Below are positions 34,513 to 43,287 of a stretch of 44,491 nt of DNA, one piece after another. Below the pieces are notes generated by a model. It worked only from the letters and a program-made list of their open reading frames with translations, was not told where the DNA came from and searched no databases. The translations under genes were made by a program, and so were the position numbers. Origin of the DNA: JANQTF01 sp036835375 (GTDB lineage Bacteria > Bacteroidota > Bacteroidia > J057); NCBI GenBank assembly GCA_036835375.1, contig DAITMB010000031.1, positions 1-44,491 on the forward strand, in the 5' to 3' direction. Position 1 is the first letter of the stretch. Every line of letters begins with the position of its first letter.

Positions 34513-35898
34513 ATGTCAGATTGGATCAGGACCATCCGAGAAGCCCTTCGGGGCGAAGAAGCTGATTACACCAATATGCGGGTCAATCGGGCGATCGTCT
34601 TGCTCGCCATTCCGATGATCCTGGAGATGTCCATGGAGAGCCTGTTTGCGGTGGTGGATGCCTTCTTTGTAGGAGGAGTCGGCGCCGGCGCTTTGGCAAC
34701 CATTGGGTTTACCGAGTCTGTGTTGACCATTGTGTATTCGCTGGCCTTTGGGTTGGCGATGGGGACCACGGCGATTGTGTCGCGTCGGTGGGGTGAAAAA
34801 GATTATCGTGGAGCGGCGAGGAGCAGCGGTACAGCCATCATGATCGGCGGTAGCATTTCCCTTGTTCTGGGGGTGATTGGGTTCTTCTATTCCGCTGAGC
34901 TGCTGCGTCTTATGGGCGCTGAGGAGCAAGTCATTGCACAGGGAAGCACCTACACGCAGATCATGTTCAGCACGCAGATCGTGATCATGCTGCTCTTTCT
35001 CCACAATGGAATTTTTCGCGGAGCTGGTAATGCGATGGCCGCAATGAAAGCGCTGTGGATTGCCAATGGAATTAACCTGGTGCTAGATCCCTGCCTGATC
35101 TACGGCTACGGCCCATTCCCTGAAATGGGTGTCACAGGCGCGGCGGTAGCTACCGTGATCGGACGCAGTGTCGGGGTCTTGTTTCAAATCTATTTGCTTT
35201 ATTTTGCCGGAACGACCATTCGACTGCGGCTTCCAGAGTTGTCATTTGAGTGGAAGATGGTGAAAAAAATCGTGCGAGTCGCCTCGGGTGGTGCCGGACA
35301 GTTTTTGATTTCTTCGGCTAGCTGGATTTTTCTGATGCGAATCATGTCCGAATTTGGCACCGCTGCGGTAGATGGCTACACAGCCTCCATCCGCGTGATC
35401 ATCTTCGCGATCCTCCCAGCTTGGGGCATGGCCAATGCCGCCGCCACCCTGGTGGGCCAAAACCTCGGAGCCAATCAACCCGAACGCGCCGCTCAATCGG
35501 CTTGGATCACGGCAAAATTTGCCATGTTTTTCCTGCTGGGCATCGCGGTGATCATGATGGCCTTCGCAACCCAAATCCTCTCGGCATTTTCGAGCGATCC
35601 CGAGACCATTCGTGTGGGCGCACTGTGTTTGCGGGTCATGGCTGCAGGCTACCCTTTGTTTGCCTACGGCATGGTCCTCACCAATGCTTTCAACGGGGCA
35701 GGTGATACCCGTACCCCGACCATCCTCAACCTCGTTTGCTTCTGGGCGCTTCAAATTCCGCTCGCCTACTTTCTGGCAACGACGCTGGATTTCAAGGAAT
35801 TCGGCGTGTATGCAGCGGTCCTCTTCAGCGAAACCATTTTAGCCATTGTTTGCATTTACCTGTTTCGACAAGGAAAATGGAAACTGGTGAAAGTATGA
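34513..35898 (+). CDS. MATE-family multidrug/sodium exporter
   Basis: The 461 residues and roughly twelve membrane helices in two homologous halves are typical for MATE antiporters, which expel organic cations in exchange for Na+ or H+. Typical segments are NRAIVLLAIPMILEMSMESL, FFVGGVGAGALATIGFTES, GAGNAMAAMKALWIANGINL and, in the second half, MANAAATLVGQNLGANQPER and NAFNGAGDTRTPTILNL. The start ATG 34513 precedes a 20-residue cytoplasmic lead, as usual. No regulator is adjacent. It is followed by rmuC after 127 bp. Confidence 0.92.
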   Translation: MSDWIRTIREALRGEEADYTNMRVNRAIVLLAIPMILEMSMESLFAVVDAFFVGGVGAGALATIGFTESVLTIVYSLAFGLAMGTTAIVSRRWGEKDYRGAARSSGTAIMIGGSISLVLGVIGFFYSAELLRLMGAEEQVIAQGSTYTQIMFSTQIVIMLLFLHNGIFRGAGNAMAAMKALWIANGINLVLDPCLIYGYGPFPEMGVTGAAVATVIGRSVGVLFQIYLLYFAGTTIRLRLPELSFEWKMVKKIVRVASGGAGQFLISSASWIFLMRIMSEFGTAAVDGYTASIRVIIFAILPAWGMANAAATLVGQNLGANQPERAAQSAWITAKFAMFFLLGIAVIMMAFATQILSAFSSDPETIRVGALCLRVMAAGYPLFAYGMVLTNAFNGAGDTRTPTILNLVCFWALQIPLAYFLATTLDFKEFGVYAAVLFSETILAIVCIYLFRQGKWKLVKV

Positions 35899-36025
35899 CC
35901 AAAGGCCTTGCGACTAGAGAAAAAACAGTTGGGGAATTTGAAACAGGGACCGCACGGAGATGTATTCCTTAGGCGTAGAGCATCCGCCGCTCCCTCGCTT
36001 TTACTTTTGACGTATCTTTTGGCGC

Positions 36026-37217
36026 ATGAACGAATCTTTTTGGACGGAAATCATCTGGTGGTTGGGCGTAGCACTGGGCTTACTGGGCGGCTTTTTGCTC
36101 GGCTGGGGACTGCTTCAGCGGCGATTGCGCCAAAGTCGGGAAGCTTCCTTGCGCATGGAAGCACAGCAGGCGCTGGAACGTAAGCAGTTGGAGCAGCGGG
36201 AGGCCGAATGGCTGCACCAGCGCTCGCGGCATGAANNNNNNNNNNNNNNNNNNNNNNNNNNNNNNNNNNNNNNNNNNNNNNNNNNNNNNNNNNNNNNNNN
36301 NNNNNNNNNNNNNNNNNNNNNNNNNNNNNNNNNNNCAGCAGGTGCAGCAAGTCTATCAAGAGGAGAATCGGGAGCGATTTTCTTTGCGAAAAGAAATCGA
36401 AAAACTGGCCTTGCTCAATCAGCACATGGGAGAAGAGGCCCGAAGCCTCACCAATGCCCTCAAAGGAGAAAGTAAAACACAGGGCAACTGGGGCGAAATG
36501 GTGCTATCGCGCATCCTGGAGAGCAGCGGCCTGCGGGCAGGAGAAGAATACCTGACTCAAGCCACCGGCCTCAACTTACGCGACGATGAAGGCAGGCTCC
36601 GCCAGCCTGATGTGATCATCAACATGCCCGAAAACAAGCACCTGCTGATCGATGCCAAAGTGTCGCTCCTTGCGTATGAGCGCTTGAGTGCCAGCGAAGA
36701 CGAAACACAGCGCCGAGTGGCTCTGCAAGAACACCTGCTCTCAGTGAGACGGCATGTGCAGCAGCTCAGCGACAAGCACTATGCACAACTCAGCGGCTTG
36801 AACAGCCCGGAATTTGTACTCATGTTTTTGCCCATCGAACCTGCTTTCCACGCGGCCATCCAGGGCGATTCTGAGCTATTTTCCTATGCGTGGGACAGAA
36901 AAATCGTCTTGGTGAGTCCTACGACATTGCTGGCAACCCTGCGCACGGTGGCTTCTGTGTGGAAGATGGAGCGAAGAAATCAAAATGCAGAAGAAATCGC
37001 CCGACAGGGAGGAGCGCTGTACGATAAACTCGTAGGATTTGTAGAAGAAATCGAGCTGGTGGGGACCCACCTCGACCGCGCCATGAAGTCTCAGCAGCAA
37101 GCCATGAATCGCCTCAAGGACGGTCGGGGAAGCCTCACGCGCCGGGCAGAAATGCTCCGGGAATTGGGCATTCGGAACAAAAAAGACCTTCCCGGTGAAC
37201 TCCCCGAAGCCAGGTAG
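36026..37217 (+). CDS. rmuC: RmuC-family DNA recombination protein (interrupted by an assembly gap)
   Basis: RmuC proteins limit DNA inversions and rearrangements and carry a nuclease-like core. The 5' part (70 codons) gives an N-terminal membrane helix (IIWWLGVALGLLGGFLLGWG) and the start of a glutamine/glutamate-rich coiled coil. After the gap come 293 residues with the diagnostic core: KTQGNWGEMVLSRILESSGL, RQPDVIINMPENKHLLIDAK, then FLPIEPAF and VLVSPTTLLATLRTV. With 100 N the two parts are one base out of frame, so the true gap length is not 100; part of the coiled coil is missing. There is no sign of a genuine frameshift. Confidence 0.9.
36236..36335. other. Assembly gap (100 N)
   Basis: Exactly 100 N in a row is a scaffolder's placeholder for unknown length. 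It lies in the repetitive coiled-coil part of rmuC. The two sides belong to one gene, so the joining order is right. Confidence 0.98.
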
Positions 37218-37344
37218 TACGGGGGCGGGACAGAAGGGTGACGGCTTGATTTTTTTCGATGAATTAGAATACTTGGGCTTCGAATTGTCGCTCGCTGGCG
37301 TAACTCATTGCAATTCGTGAAGAAAAATTCTTGATTTACCGCTC

Positions 37345-37378
37345 GTTGCTGTAGCTTCCTTTACTTCTTTTAGTTTTG
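37345..37378 (+). promoter_or_regulatory. Probable promoter of fabH
   Basis: TAGTTTTG (37371-37378) matches TAnnTTTG exactly. GTTG (37345-37348) upstream gives a TTG core with a 22-nt spacer, one longer than usual. It places transcription start near 37385, only a few bases before a TTG at 37389, which supports ATG 37416 as the fabH start. Confidence 0.45.
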
Positions 37379-37415
37379 GAGGAAGCACTTGATTTTCAAG
37401 ACAATTCCATTTTCC

Positions 37416-38399
37416 ATGAAAATTCGCGCTGCTATCACCGCCGTCGGCGGCTACGTACCCCCCAAAGTGCTCACCAATGCCATGCTAGAAACCATGGTGG
37501 ACACCGACGATGCCTGGATCAGGGAGCGAACCGGGATTGCGGAGCGTCGCATCGTAGAAAAAGGCCAAGCGGCCTCAGACCTAGCTGTGGCGGCCATTCA
37601 AAACATGCTTAGCAAGACCCCCTACACCCCCTCGGATGTGGAGCTTATCATTTGCTCCACGGTGTCTCCTGACCATGTGTATCCTGCTACCGCAAACATC
37701 ATCGCTGATAAGCTCGGCTCCAAAAAAAGCTGGAGCTTTGACATGAATGCTGCCTGTGCGGGATTTCTCTACGCACTCCGCACTGGTTCTCAATTCATTG
37801 AGTCGGGAATGCACCGACGTGTAATTGTGGTAGGGGCAGATGTGATGAGCTGCCGGGTGGATTATGAAGATCGAAATACTTGCATTTTGTTCGGGGATGG
37901 GGCCGGATGTGTGCTGCTTGAGCCAGCCGAAGAAGGCTACGGCATCATCGACTCCGAATTTGCTGTGGACGGCGGTGGCAGGGAGTTTTTGTTTCAAAAA
38001 GCTGGAGGATCTGCTTTCCCGACTTCCCTCGAAACGGTCCGCAACAAAGAGCATTTTGTCTATCAAGACGGAAAAACTGTCTTTAAACACGCAGTCACGG
38101 GCATGGCCGACGTCACCGAAGCCGTGATGCTGCGCAATGGCCTTCTTGGAAATGACATCGCCTGGCTGGTGCCTCACCAAGCCAATAAGCGCATCATCGA
38201 TGCGACTGCCAAGCGCGCAGGCCTCTCCGATGACAAGGTCATGATCAATATTCATCGTTACGGTAACACCACCAATGGGACCATCCCCCTCTGCCTGTGG
38301 GAGTGGGAAAAGCAGCTTCAAAAAGGTGATAACTTGTTGCTTGCTGCTTTTGGCGGTGGATTTGCCTGGGGATCCGTATTTGTAAAATGGGCGTATTGA
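37416..38399 (+). CDS. fabH: 3-oxoacyl-ACP synthase III (FabH)
   Basis: FabH condenses acetyl-CoA (or a branched starter) with malonyl-ACP to begin fatty-acid synthesis. The 327 residues have the thiolase fold. The catalytic triad is Cys114 (NAACAGFLYAL), His254 (VPHQANKRI) and Asn284 (HRYGNTTNGTIPL); the 30-residue His-Asn spacing equals that of the E. coli enzyme. The N-terminal ITAVGGYVPPKVLTN and DAWIRERTGIAERR are also typical. ATG 37416 is chosen over an upstream TTG at 37389. It leads the cluster with efp, accB and accC, which supplies malonyl-CoA for this same step. Confidence 0.95.
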   Translation: MKIRAAITAVGGYVPPKVLTNAMLETMVDTDDAWIRERTGIAERRIVEKGQAASDLAVAAIQNMLSKTPYTPSDVELIICSTVSPDHVYPATANIIADKLGSKKSWSFDMNAACAGFLYALRTGSQFIESGMHRRVIVVGADVMSCRVDYEDRNTCILFGDGAGCVLLEPAEEGYGIIDSEFAVDGGGREFLFQKAGGSAFPTSLETVRNKEHFVYQDGKTVFKHAVTGMADVTEAVMLRNGLLGNDIAWLVPHQANKRIIDATAKRAGLSDDKVMINIHRYGNTTNGTIPLCLWEWEKQLQKGDNLLLAAFGGGFAWGSVFVKWAY

Positions 38400-38467
38400 C
38401 GAGCCAATTTTTCCATCATGCTCTTCCCATGATTCTTTCAAGCACGCAACTTTCCTTGGTTTTCCCC

Positions 38468-39385
38468 ATGCCTCGCGTCCTGTGGATATGCTTTCTTATC
38501 TGCATGGCGATCCCTATGGGCTGTGATTCAGACGAGCATTTTCGGCCCAAATGGCAGGCGAGCTGGCTGCTGATGGAAGACAGCTCAGGAACTGTGGAAG
38601 TGTTGCGGGTGGATGAGCAAGGAATGTTACGAGCCCCTTGGTCAGCGATTGCATTGGCCTATAACGGGGATCGGCTCTATACGCTGGAGGTAGGTCGCCT
38701 CGTGGTTCGAGACCCTCAAACGGGGGAGGAACTAGACCGATGGGAGGTACCAGGAAGCGACCACGTGGACCTGGACCTCGGACTAGAGACGGTGATCGTG
38801 AGTGCAGAAGATTCTTCGCTGTATTTTCGGGAATTGAAGGGGGATAGTTGGCAAAGAATACGCTTGGCGGGACCTGGCGGCGCACTTTCTGCCAAGTCAG
38901 ATCGCATTTATGCTCAAGTCGGCGAGCATTCGTATCTCAAAATTCAGGAACAAGCCCGCAGTTCTCGCGACAGCTTTGTGGTAGCTGGAGCCTTCCGCTC
39001 GATGCAGCCCGACGGAGGATTCTTTACTTTTCTCTACACCCAAGACAGTTCAGGCGTTTACTGGACTCGCCTCAACTATCACAACGCGACGGTCAACCCG
39101 CTCAATGCCAGACTGAATGTCGATGAGACATGGATCAATCCTTTGATCCAACGGACCTACGGGCGGGAGTACCTCGGCAACCTGGAGCGTCGAGACAGCT
39201 GTGTCGTGCAGGTGCCCGGACTGTGCGGCGAGGCGTTTTGGCCGATATGGCAAAGCGCCGAAATCCTTCGCTGGCAAGGTGATAGTCTGTTTCGCCATGA
39301 TCTCAACACAGGTTCGCAGATCGCAGCTTATGCCAGCCGGCCCGGACAACCTCGCGATGGAGTCAATCATTTTGCCCCAGATTGA
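38468..39385 (+). CDS. Putative lipoprotein of unknown function
   Basis: The 305-residue reading begins at ATG 38468 (MPRVLWICFLICMAIPMGC), a lipoprotein signal with Cys19 as probable lipidation site; the lipobox (IPMGC) is loose. The mature part is beta-rich, with repeating short strands (SAIALAYNGDRLYTLEVGRL; VVRDPQTGEELDRWEVPG; GLETVIVSAEDSSLYFREL) like an irregular propeller. I recognise no family. An open frame reaches back to 38387, overlapping fabH by 13 bp, but gives no leader. It sits between fabH and efp in the same direction. That position may be incidental. Confidence 0.7.
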   Translation: MPRVLWICFLICMAIPMGCDSDEHFRPKWQASWLLMEDSSGTVEVLRVDEQGMLRAPWSAIALAYNGDRLYTLEVGRLVVRDPQTGEELDRWEVPGSDHVDLDLGLETVIVSAEDSSLYFRELKGDSWQRIRLAGPGGALSAKSDRIYAQVGEHSYLKIQEQARSSRDSFVVAGAFRSMQPDGGFFTFLYTQDSSGVYWTRLNYHNATVNPLNARLNVDETWINPLIQRTYGREYLGNLERRDSCVVQVPGLCGEAFWPIWQSAEILRWQGDSLFRHDLNTGSQIAAYASRPGQPRDGVNHFAPD

Positions 39386-39450
39386 GAGGTCGATGATCCG
39401 CCCGGCAAGGTCCTACCTGAAATCGGAAAGGCGAAGCCAGAGATTTGGCG

Positions 39451-39482
39451 TTGGGCGTCTCACCGAAGATTACTTAATTTGC
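39451..39482 (+). promoter_or_regulatory. Possible promoter of efp
   Basis: TTG (39451-39453), a 21-nt spacer and TAATTTGC (39475-39482) form a weak match; the -7 box lacks one T of TAnnTTTG. It overlaps the TTG at 39479 that would otherwise extend the efp frame, favouring ATG 39554. Confidence 0.35.
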
Positions 39483-39553
39483 CGAAGTTTATCACAGACT
39501 TACGGAGCGGATGCCGCATATCTGCCTTCGTTTCATATGACGAAACCAATCAC

Positions 39554-40120
39554 ATGGCAAATATCTCAGACGTTCGAAATGGCCTTTGCTTTCGCTACAA
39601 CAGCGACATCTATTCTGTAGTGGAATTTCAACACGTGAAAGTGGGCCGTGGGGCTGCTTTCGTGCGCGTGAAGATGAAAAGCCTCACCACTGGCAAGGTG
39701 ATTGAAAACTCCTTCAACGGTAGCGCTAAACTAGAAGAAATCCGCGTGGAGCGCAGGGTGTACCAGTATCTCTACGAAGAAGGCGAAAATCTTGTCTTCA
39801 TGAATGTGGAGACCTACGAACAAATCTACCTGCGCACCACCATGATCGACAGCTTTGATTTGCTGGAAGAAGGCGACAGCGTGGAAATGATCTTGAATGC
39901 TGACGACGAAACGCCGCTCACCGTGGAACTGCCCAAGCACGTCGTGCGCGAGGTAACTTACACCGAACCTGGCCTGCGCGGCGACACCGCCACCAACACC
40001 CTCAAGCCCGCCACCATTAACAGTGGCGCTGAAATCAGGGTGCCTCTCTTTGTGAATATTGGCGACAAAGTCAAAATCGATACGGCTTCCCGGAGCTATG
40101 TGGAGCGTGTACGAAATTGA
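39554..40120 (+). CDS. efp: Elongation factor P, arginine-type loop
   Basis: EF-P binds ribosomes stalled at consecutive prolines and promotes peptide-bond formation. The 188 residues show the three-domain plan: KOW-like domain I (MANISDVRNGLCFRYNSDIY), domain II (YLYEEGENLVFMNVETYEQI) and domain III, whose signature region reads PATINSGAEIRVPLFVNIGD. The loop that carries the modified residue reads HVKVGRGAAF. Its tip is Arg32, where lysine is usual in E. coli and many others, and the proline before the glycine is Val30. Arg32-type EF-P is rhamnosylated by EarP in some proteobacteria; no EarP or EpmABC gene is in the window. The start ATG 39554 fits the family N-terminus. Confidence 0.95.
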   Translation: MANISDVRNGLCFRYNSDIYSVVEFQHVKVGRGAAFVRVKMKSLTTGKVIENSFNGSAKLEEIRVERRVYQYLYEEGENLVFMNVETYEQIYLRTTMIDSFDLLEEGDSVEMILNADDETPLTVELPKHVVREVTYTEPGLRGDTATNTLKPATINSGAEIRVPLFVNIGDKVKIDTASRSYVERVRN

Positions 40121-40191
40121 GCCTGCTGGCAGACTTTTTTATACTACTCTCTCCTCCCCCACCCTGAACTACATCCCCTCAACAGATACCT

Positions 40192-40692
40192 ATGGACATC
40201 AAGGACATCCAAGACCTCATTAAGCTCGTCAACCGTAGCACCCTGACCGAAGTAGAAATCGAAGATGGCGAGTTCCGCCTCAGAATTCGCCGAAAAGGGG
40301 CAGAAAACAACGTGATCTACGCCTCTGCACCGCAACCTAGTGCTTCCCAGATCGCCCCTAGCTACTACTCAACGGATCAAGACAGCGAACCCGTTCGTGC
40401 GGAAGCTCCCAAACCTGCCCCTGCCAAAGACAGCAATGCTGACCTTTTTGAATTTCGCTCGCCCATGATTGGCACTTTCTACCGGTCTGCTTCTCCAGAG
40501 GCAGATTCTTTTGTCAAAGTGGGTGATCACGTATCCAAAGGCCAGGTGCTCTGCATCATAGAAGCCATGAAGTTGTTCAATGAGATTGAGTCGGAAGTAG
40601 AGGGAAAACTCGTCAAAATCCTTGTGGACGATGCCCGCCCCGTGGAGTATGACCAGCCCTTGTTTCTGATCGACACGGGTGCAGCTTCCTAA
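40192..40692 (+). CDS. accB: Biotin carboxyl carrier protein of acetyl-CoA carboxylase
   Basis: This subunit carries the biotin that shuttles CO2 between biotin carboxylase and carboxyltransferase. The 166 residues have the usual AccB build. An N-terminal helical domain (DIQDLIKLVNRSTLTEVEIE) leads to a Pro/Ala-rich linker (about 55-80). The C-terminal biotinyl domain starts FRSPMIGTFYRSASPEA and has the biotin-attachment Lys127 in the EAMKLFNEIESE motif. It lies 71 bp after efp and 60 bp before accC, all in one direction, consistent with co-transcription. Confidence 0.96.
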   Translation: MDIKDIQDLIKLVNRSTLTEVEIEDGEFRLRIRRKGAENNVIYASAPQPSASQIAPSYYSTDQDSEPVRAEAPKPAPAKDSNADLFEFRSPMIGTFYRSASPEADSFVKVGDHVSKGQVLCIIEAMKLFNEIESEVEGKLVKILVDDARPVEYDQPLFLIDTGAAS

Positions 40693-40752
40693 TCCAGCTG
40701 ACCTCCTGCACGTCATAGCGGATTTGTCTTCAATCAAGGTGGAACCATCATC

Positions 40753-42108
40753 ATGTTCAAAAAAATATTAATTGCCAATCGCGGCGAGATTGCCCTGCGC
40801 ATTCAGCGAACCTGTAAAGAGCTAGGGATCAGTACCGTAGCCGTATTTTCAACAGCAGACAAGGACAGCCTTCACGTGCGTTTCGCAGACGAGGCCGTTT
40901 GCATCGGGCCACCCGCCAGCAAGGATAGCTACCTCAGTATGGCAAGTATTATCTCGGCGGCTGAGATCACAGGTGTCGATGCCATTCATCCCGGATATGG
41001 ATTTTTGTCAGAAAATGCCGAATTTTCCCAATTGTGCGAAGATCACGGCATCAAATTCATCGGTCCCAATGCCGATGTCATCAACGCGATGGGGGACAAA
41101 GCCACGGCCAAGGACTCTATGAAAAAAGCGGGTGTACCAGTGGTCCCCGGATCCGATGGTTTGCTCGACTCGCTGGAGCAGGCCCTCACAGAAGCCGACA
41201 TCTACGGCTATCCAGTGTTGCTCAAGGCGACCGCTGGCGGAGGTGGCAAGGGCATGAGAAAAGTATTTACCCCTGACCAAATGGAGGATGCGTGGCAGAG
41301 CGCTCAGACCGAAGCAGGGAATGCCTTTGGCAATGCGGGCCTTTACCTTGAAAAATTCGTGGAAGAACCCCGACACGTCGAGATCCAGATCATGGCCGAC
41401 CAGCATGGCAATGTGTATCACCTCGCGGAGCGCGACTGCACCGTGCAGCGACGCCACCAGAAGCTGGTTGAAGAATCGCCCTGCCCCGTGTTATCCGAGG
41501 AGACGCGCCAGAAAATGGGCGACGCTGCTATCAAAGCCGCCAAATACGTCAACTATGAAGGTGCCGGCACGGTGGAGTTTCTCTATGACAAGCACGGCGA
41601 CTTTTACTTCATGGAAATGAACACGCGCATCCAGGTAGAACATCCCGTCACGGAGGAGCTATTTGATGTGGACCTGATCGCTGAGCAAATCCGCGTCGCA
41701 GCCGGAGAAGTCATCCAACCCTACACCATGATTCCGGGCCGCCATGCGATGGAAGTCCGTATCAATGCCGAAGATCCGTTTCGTGATTTTCGCCCCTCCC
41801 CCGGCAAAATCATCTACTTTCACAAGCCAGGTGGGCACAAAGTTCGTGTCGATACCCACGCATTTTCGAGCTACATTATTCCGCCTTACTATGACTCTAT
41901 GATCGGCAAGCTCATCGTGTCTGGGCCGTCGCGAGAGTCTGTTATTGCCAAGATGGAGCGGGCACTGGAAGAATTCATTGTGGAAGGCGTCCAGACGACC
42001 ATTCCTTTCCACAAGCGCCTCATGCGCAGCAAGCTGTTCCAATCAGGGGTGTACTCCACCAGCTTTCTCGAAACATTCGACTTGAGCGAAGATCCCAAGG
42101 ACGCCTGA
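40753..42108 (+). CDS. accC: Biotin carboxylase subunit of acetyl-CoA carboxylase
   Basis: AccC carboxylates the biotin on AccB using ATP and bicarbonate. The 451 residues are the normal length. The N-terminal MFKKILIANRGEIALRIQRT and IHPGYGFLSENAEF identify the carboxylase domain. The ATP-grasp region has the glycine loop LKATAGGGGKGMRKV, and the active-site FMEMNTRIQVEHPVTE follows. The C-terminal RINAEDPFRDFRPSPG completes it. Directly downstream of accB; a 13-bp inverted repeat about 60 bp after the stop may mark the transcript end. Confidence 0.97.
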   Translation: MFKKILIANRGEIALRIQRTCKELGISTVAVFSTADKDSLHVRFADEAVCIGPPASKDSYLSMASIISAAEITGVDAIHPGYGFLSENAEFSQLCEDHGIKFIGPNADVINAMGDKATAKDSMKKAGVPVVPGSDGLLDSLEQALTEADIYGYPVLLKATAGGGGKGMRKVFTPDQMEDAWQSAQTEAGNAFGNAGLYLEKFVEEPRHVEIQIMADQHGNVYHLAERDCTVQRRHQKLVEESPCPVLSEETRQKMGDAAIKAAKYVNYEGAGTVEFLYDKHGDFYFMEMNTRIQVEHPVTEELFDVDLIAEQIRVAAGEVIQPYTMIPGRHAMEVRINAEDPFRDFRPSPGKIIYFHKPGGHKVRVDTHAFSSYIIPPYYDSMIGKLIVSGPSRESVIAKMERALEEFIVEGVQTTIPFHKRLMRSKLFQSGVYSTSFLETFDLSEDPKDA

Positions 42109-42170
42109 TACGCTGTCCAGACGAGCAGAGACTTTTCCTGCTTCGGTCGTCCCGTCTCCCTGTTCGTCAC

Positions 42171-42210
42171 GGATTCCCCTCCAGTTCCAGCAGCGAATGG
42201 AGGGGAATCC
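42171..42210. repeat. Perfect 13-bp inverted repeat after accC
   Basis: The arms 42171-42183 (ggattcccctcca) and 42198-42210 are exact reverse complements around a 14-nt loop. No T-run follows on either strand, so it is not a canonical terminator. It could protect the 3' end of the acc transcript. Confidence 0.85.
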
Positions 42211-42322
42211 TGCGTTTGGCGAAAAAATACCCTTATTTTGTCCCGACTTTGAATGCCTGTTGATCTCCAGTTCGGTCATCTTCTGGCAGGTTTCCTTCTT
42301 CATTCCCTAACGCTTCGCAGAC

Positions 42323-43216
42323 ATGAATCCAAAATTTCTTCTTCTCCTCGCCAGCCTCAGCCTGGCAATCCTACCTTCCTGTGTGTCTTCTAAAAAGTAC
42401 AAGATCAGCCAAGAGCAACTCGCCGCCAGCGAACTGGTCGGGCAGTCTCGTTCAAAGACCATCAATGAATTAGAGACGCAGATCGCAAAACTGAAGGCTG
42501 ATACGACCCGCATCGGTGGCTTGCTCCGGCAAACCAGTTCAGAAAAAAGTGCACTCGAACGCACCAGCAGTGCGACTCAGCAGCAACTTGCCGCCGAGCT
42601 TCAGCAAAAGCAGAAGACCATCGACGACGCAGAAGCCCTCCTCAACCAAAAGCAGCAACAACTCTCCGAAAAAGAATCTCTCCTCGCTGCTCAGACACAA
42701 AAAATAGATGACCTCAACGCCCAGATTGATCGTCAAAAAGAAGCGACTGACAACCTGCGCGCTTCGATAGAAGAAGCCTTGGTAAATTTCAGCGCCGAAG
42801 AGCTCACCATTGAAATTCGCGATGGCAAAATCTACGTTTCCATGGCCGAAAAACTCCTCTTCAAATCGGGCAGTGCGGGCGTTGATCCCAAAGGTGTGGG
42901 TGCCCTGGAGCAACTTGCCGATGTGCTAGTCAAGAAGCCGGATATCTCCATCATGATCGAAGGCCACACGGACAATGTGCCCATCAAGACCGCCAGATTC
43001 GACGACAACTGGGACTTGAGCGTGATTCGCGCGACAGCGGTCTCTCGCATTCTGATGAAAAAAGGGGTACCAGCGGAGCGAATCACGGCTTCTGGCAAGG
43101 GCGAATTTTTCCCCATTGCCGCCAATGATACCCCCGAAGGTCGCAGCAAAAATCGGCGGACGGAAATCATCCTCAGCCCTAAGCTGGACGTGCTCTACGA
43201 ATTGCTTCGCCCATAA
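42323..43216 (+). CDS. OmpA-family lipoprotein
   Basis: The 297-residue protein has a lipoprotein signal (MNPKFLLLLASLSLAILPSC; lipobox LPSC, Cys20). About 130 residues of Gln/Lys/Glu-rich coiled coil follow (EALLNQKQQQLSEKESLLAA). The C-terminal OmpA domain binds peptidoglycan: ITIEGH-type strand (IMIEGHTDNVPI), DLSVIRATAVSRILMKKGV, RITASGKGE and the closing NRRTEIILSP. It is probably anchored in the outer membrane and bridges it to the cell wall. A strong terminator follows 32 bp after the stop. Confidence 0.92.
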   Translation: MNPKFLLLLASLSLAILPSCVSSKKYKISQEQLAASELVGQSRSKTINELETQIAKLKADTTRIGGLLRQTSSEKSALERTSSATQQQLAAELQQKQKTIDDAEALLNQKQQQLSEKESLLAAQTQKIDDLNAQIDRQKEATDNLRASIEEALVNFSAEELTIEIRDGKIYVSMAEKLLFKSGSAGVDPKGVGALEQLADVLVKKPDISIMIEGHTDNVPIKTARFDDNWDLSVIRATAVSRILMKKGVPAERITASGKGEFFPIAANDTPEGRSKNRRTEIILSPKLDVLYELLRP

Positions 43217-43248
43217 CCATCCAGCGCTGATCCAAAAGCCCCTCAGCC

Positions 43249-43287
43249 AAAAGTCCTTCGTGCACCCGCGTGAAGGACTTTTCTTTT
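43249..43287 (+). terminator. Rho-independent terminator after the OmpA-family gene
   Basis: An 11-bp perfect stem (43249-43259 with 43272-43282; arms AAAAGTCCTTC/GAAGGACTTTT) and a 12-nt loop run into TTTTCTTTT. The A-rich 5' arm makes it partly active on the minus strand as well. Confidence 0.88.

Noticed and set aside
36231..36340. Frameshift or pseudogene in rmuC
   Set aside because: The frame change coincides with the 100-N placeholder, whose length is arbitrary.
38387..38467. Lipoprotein start overlapping fabH
   Set aside because: The extra 27 residues would bury the lipoprotein signal; ATG 38468 gives a proper leader.
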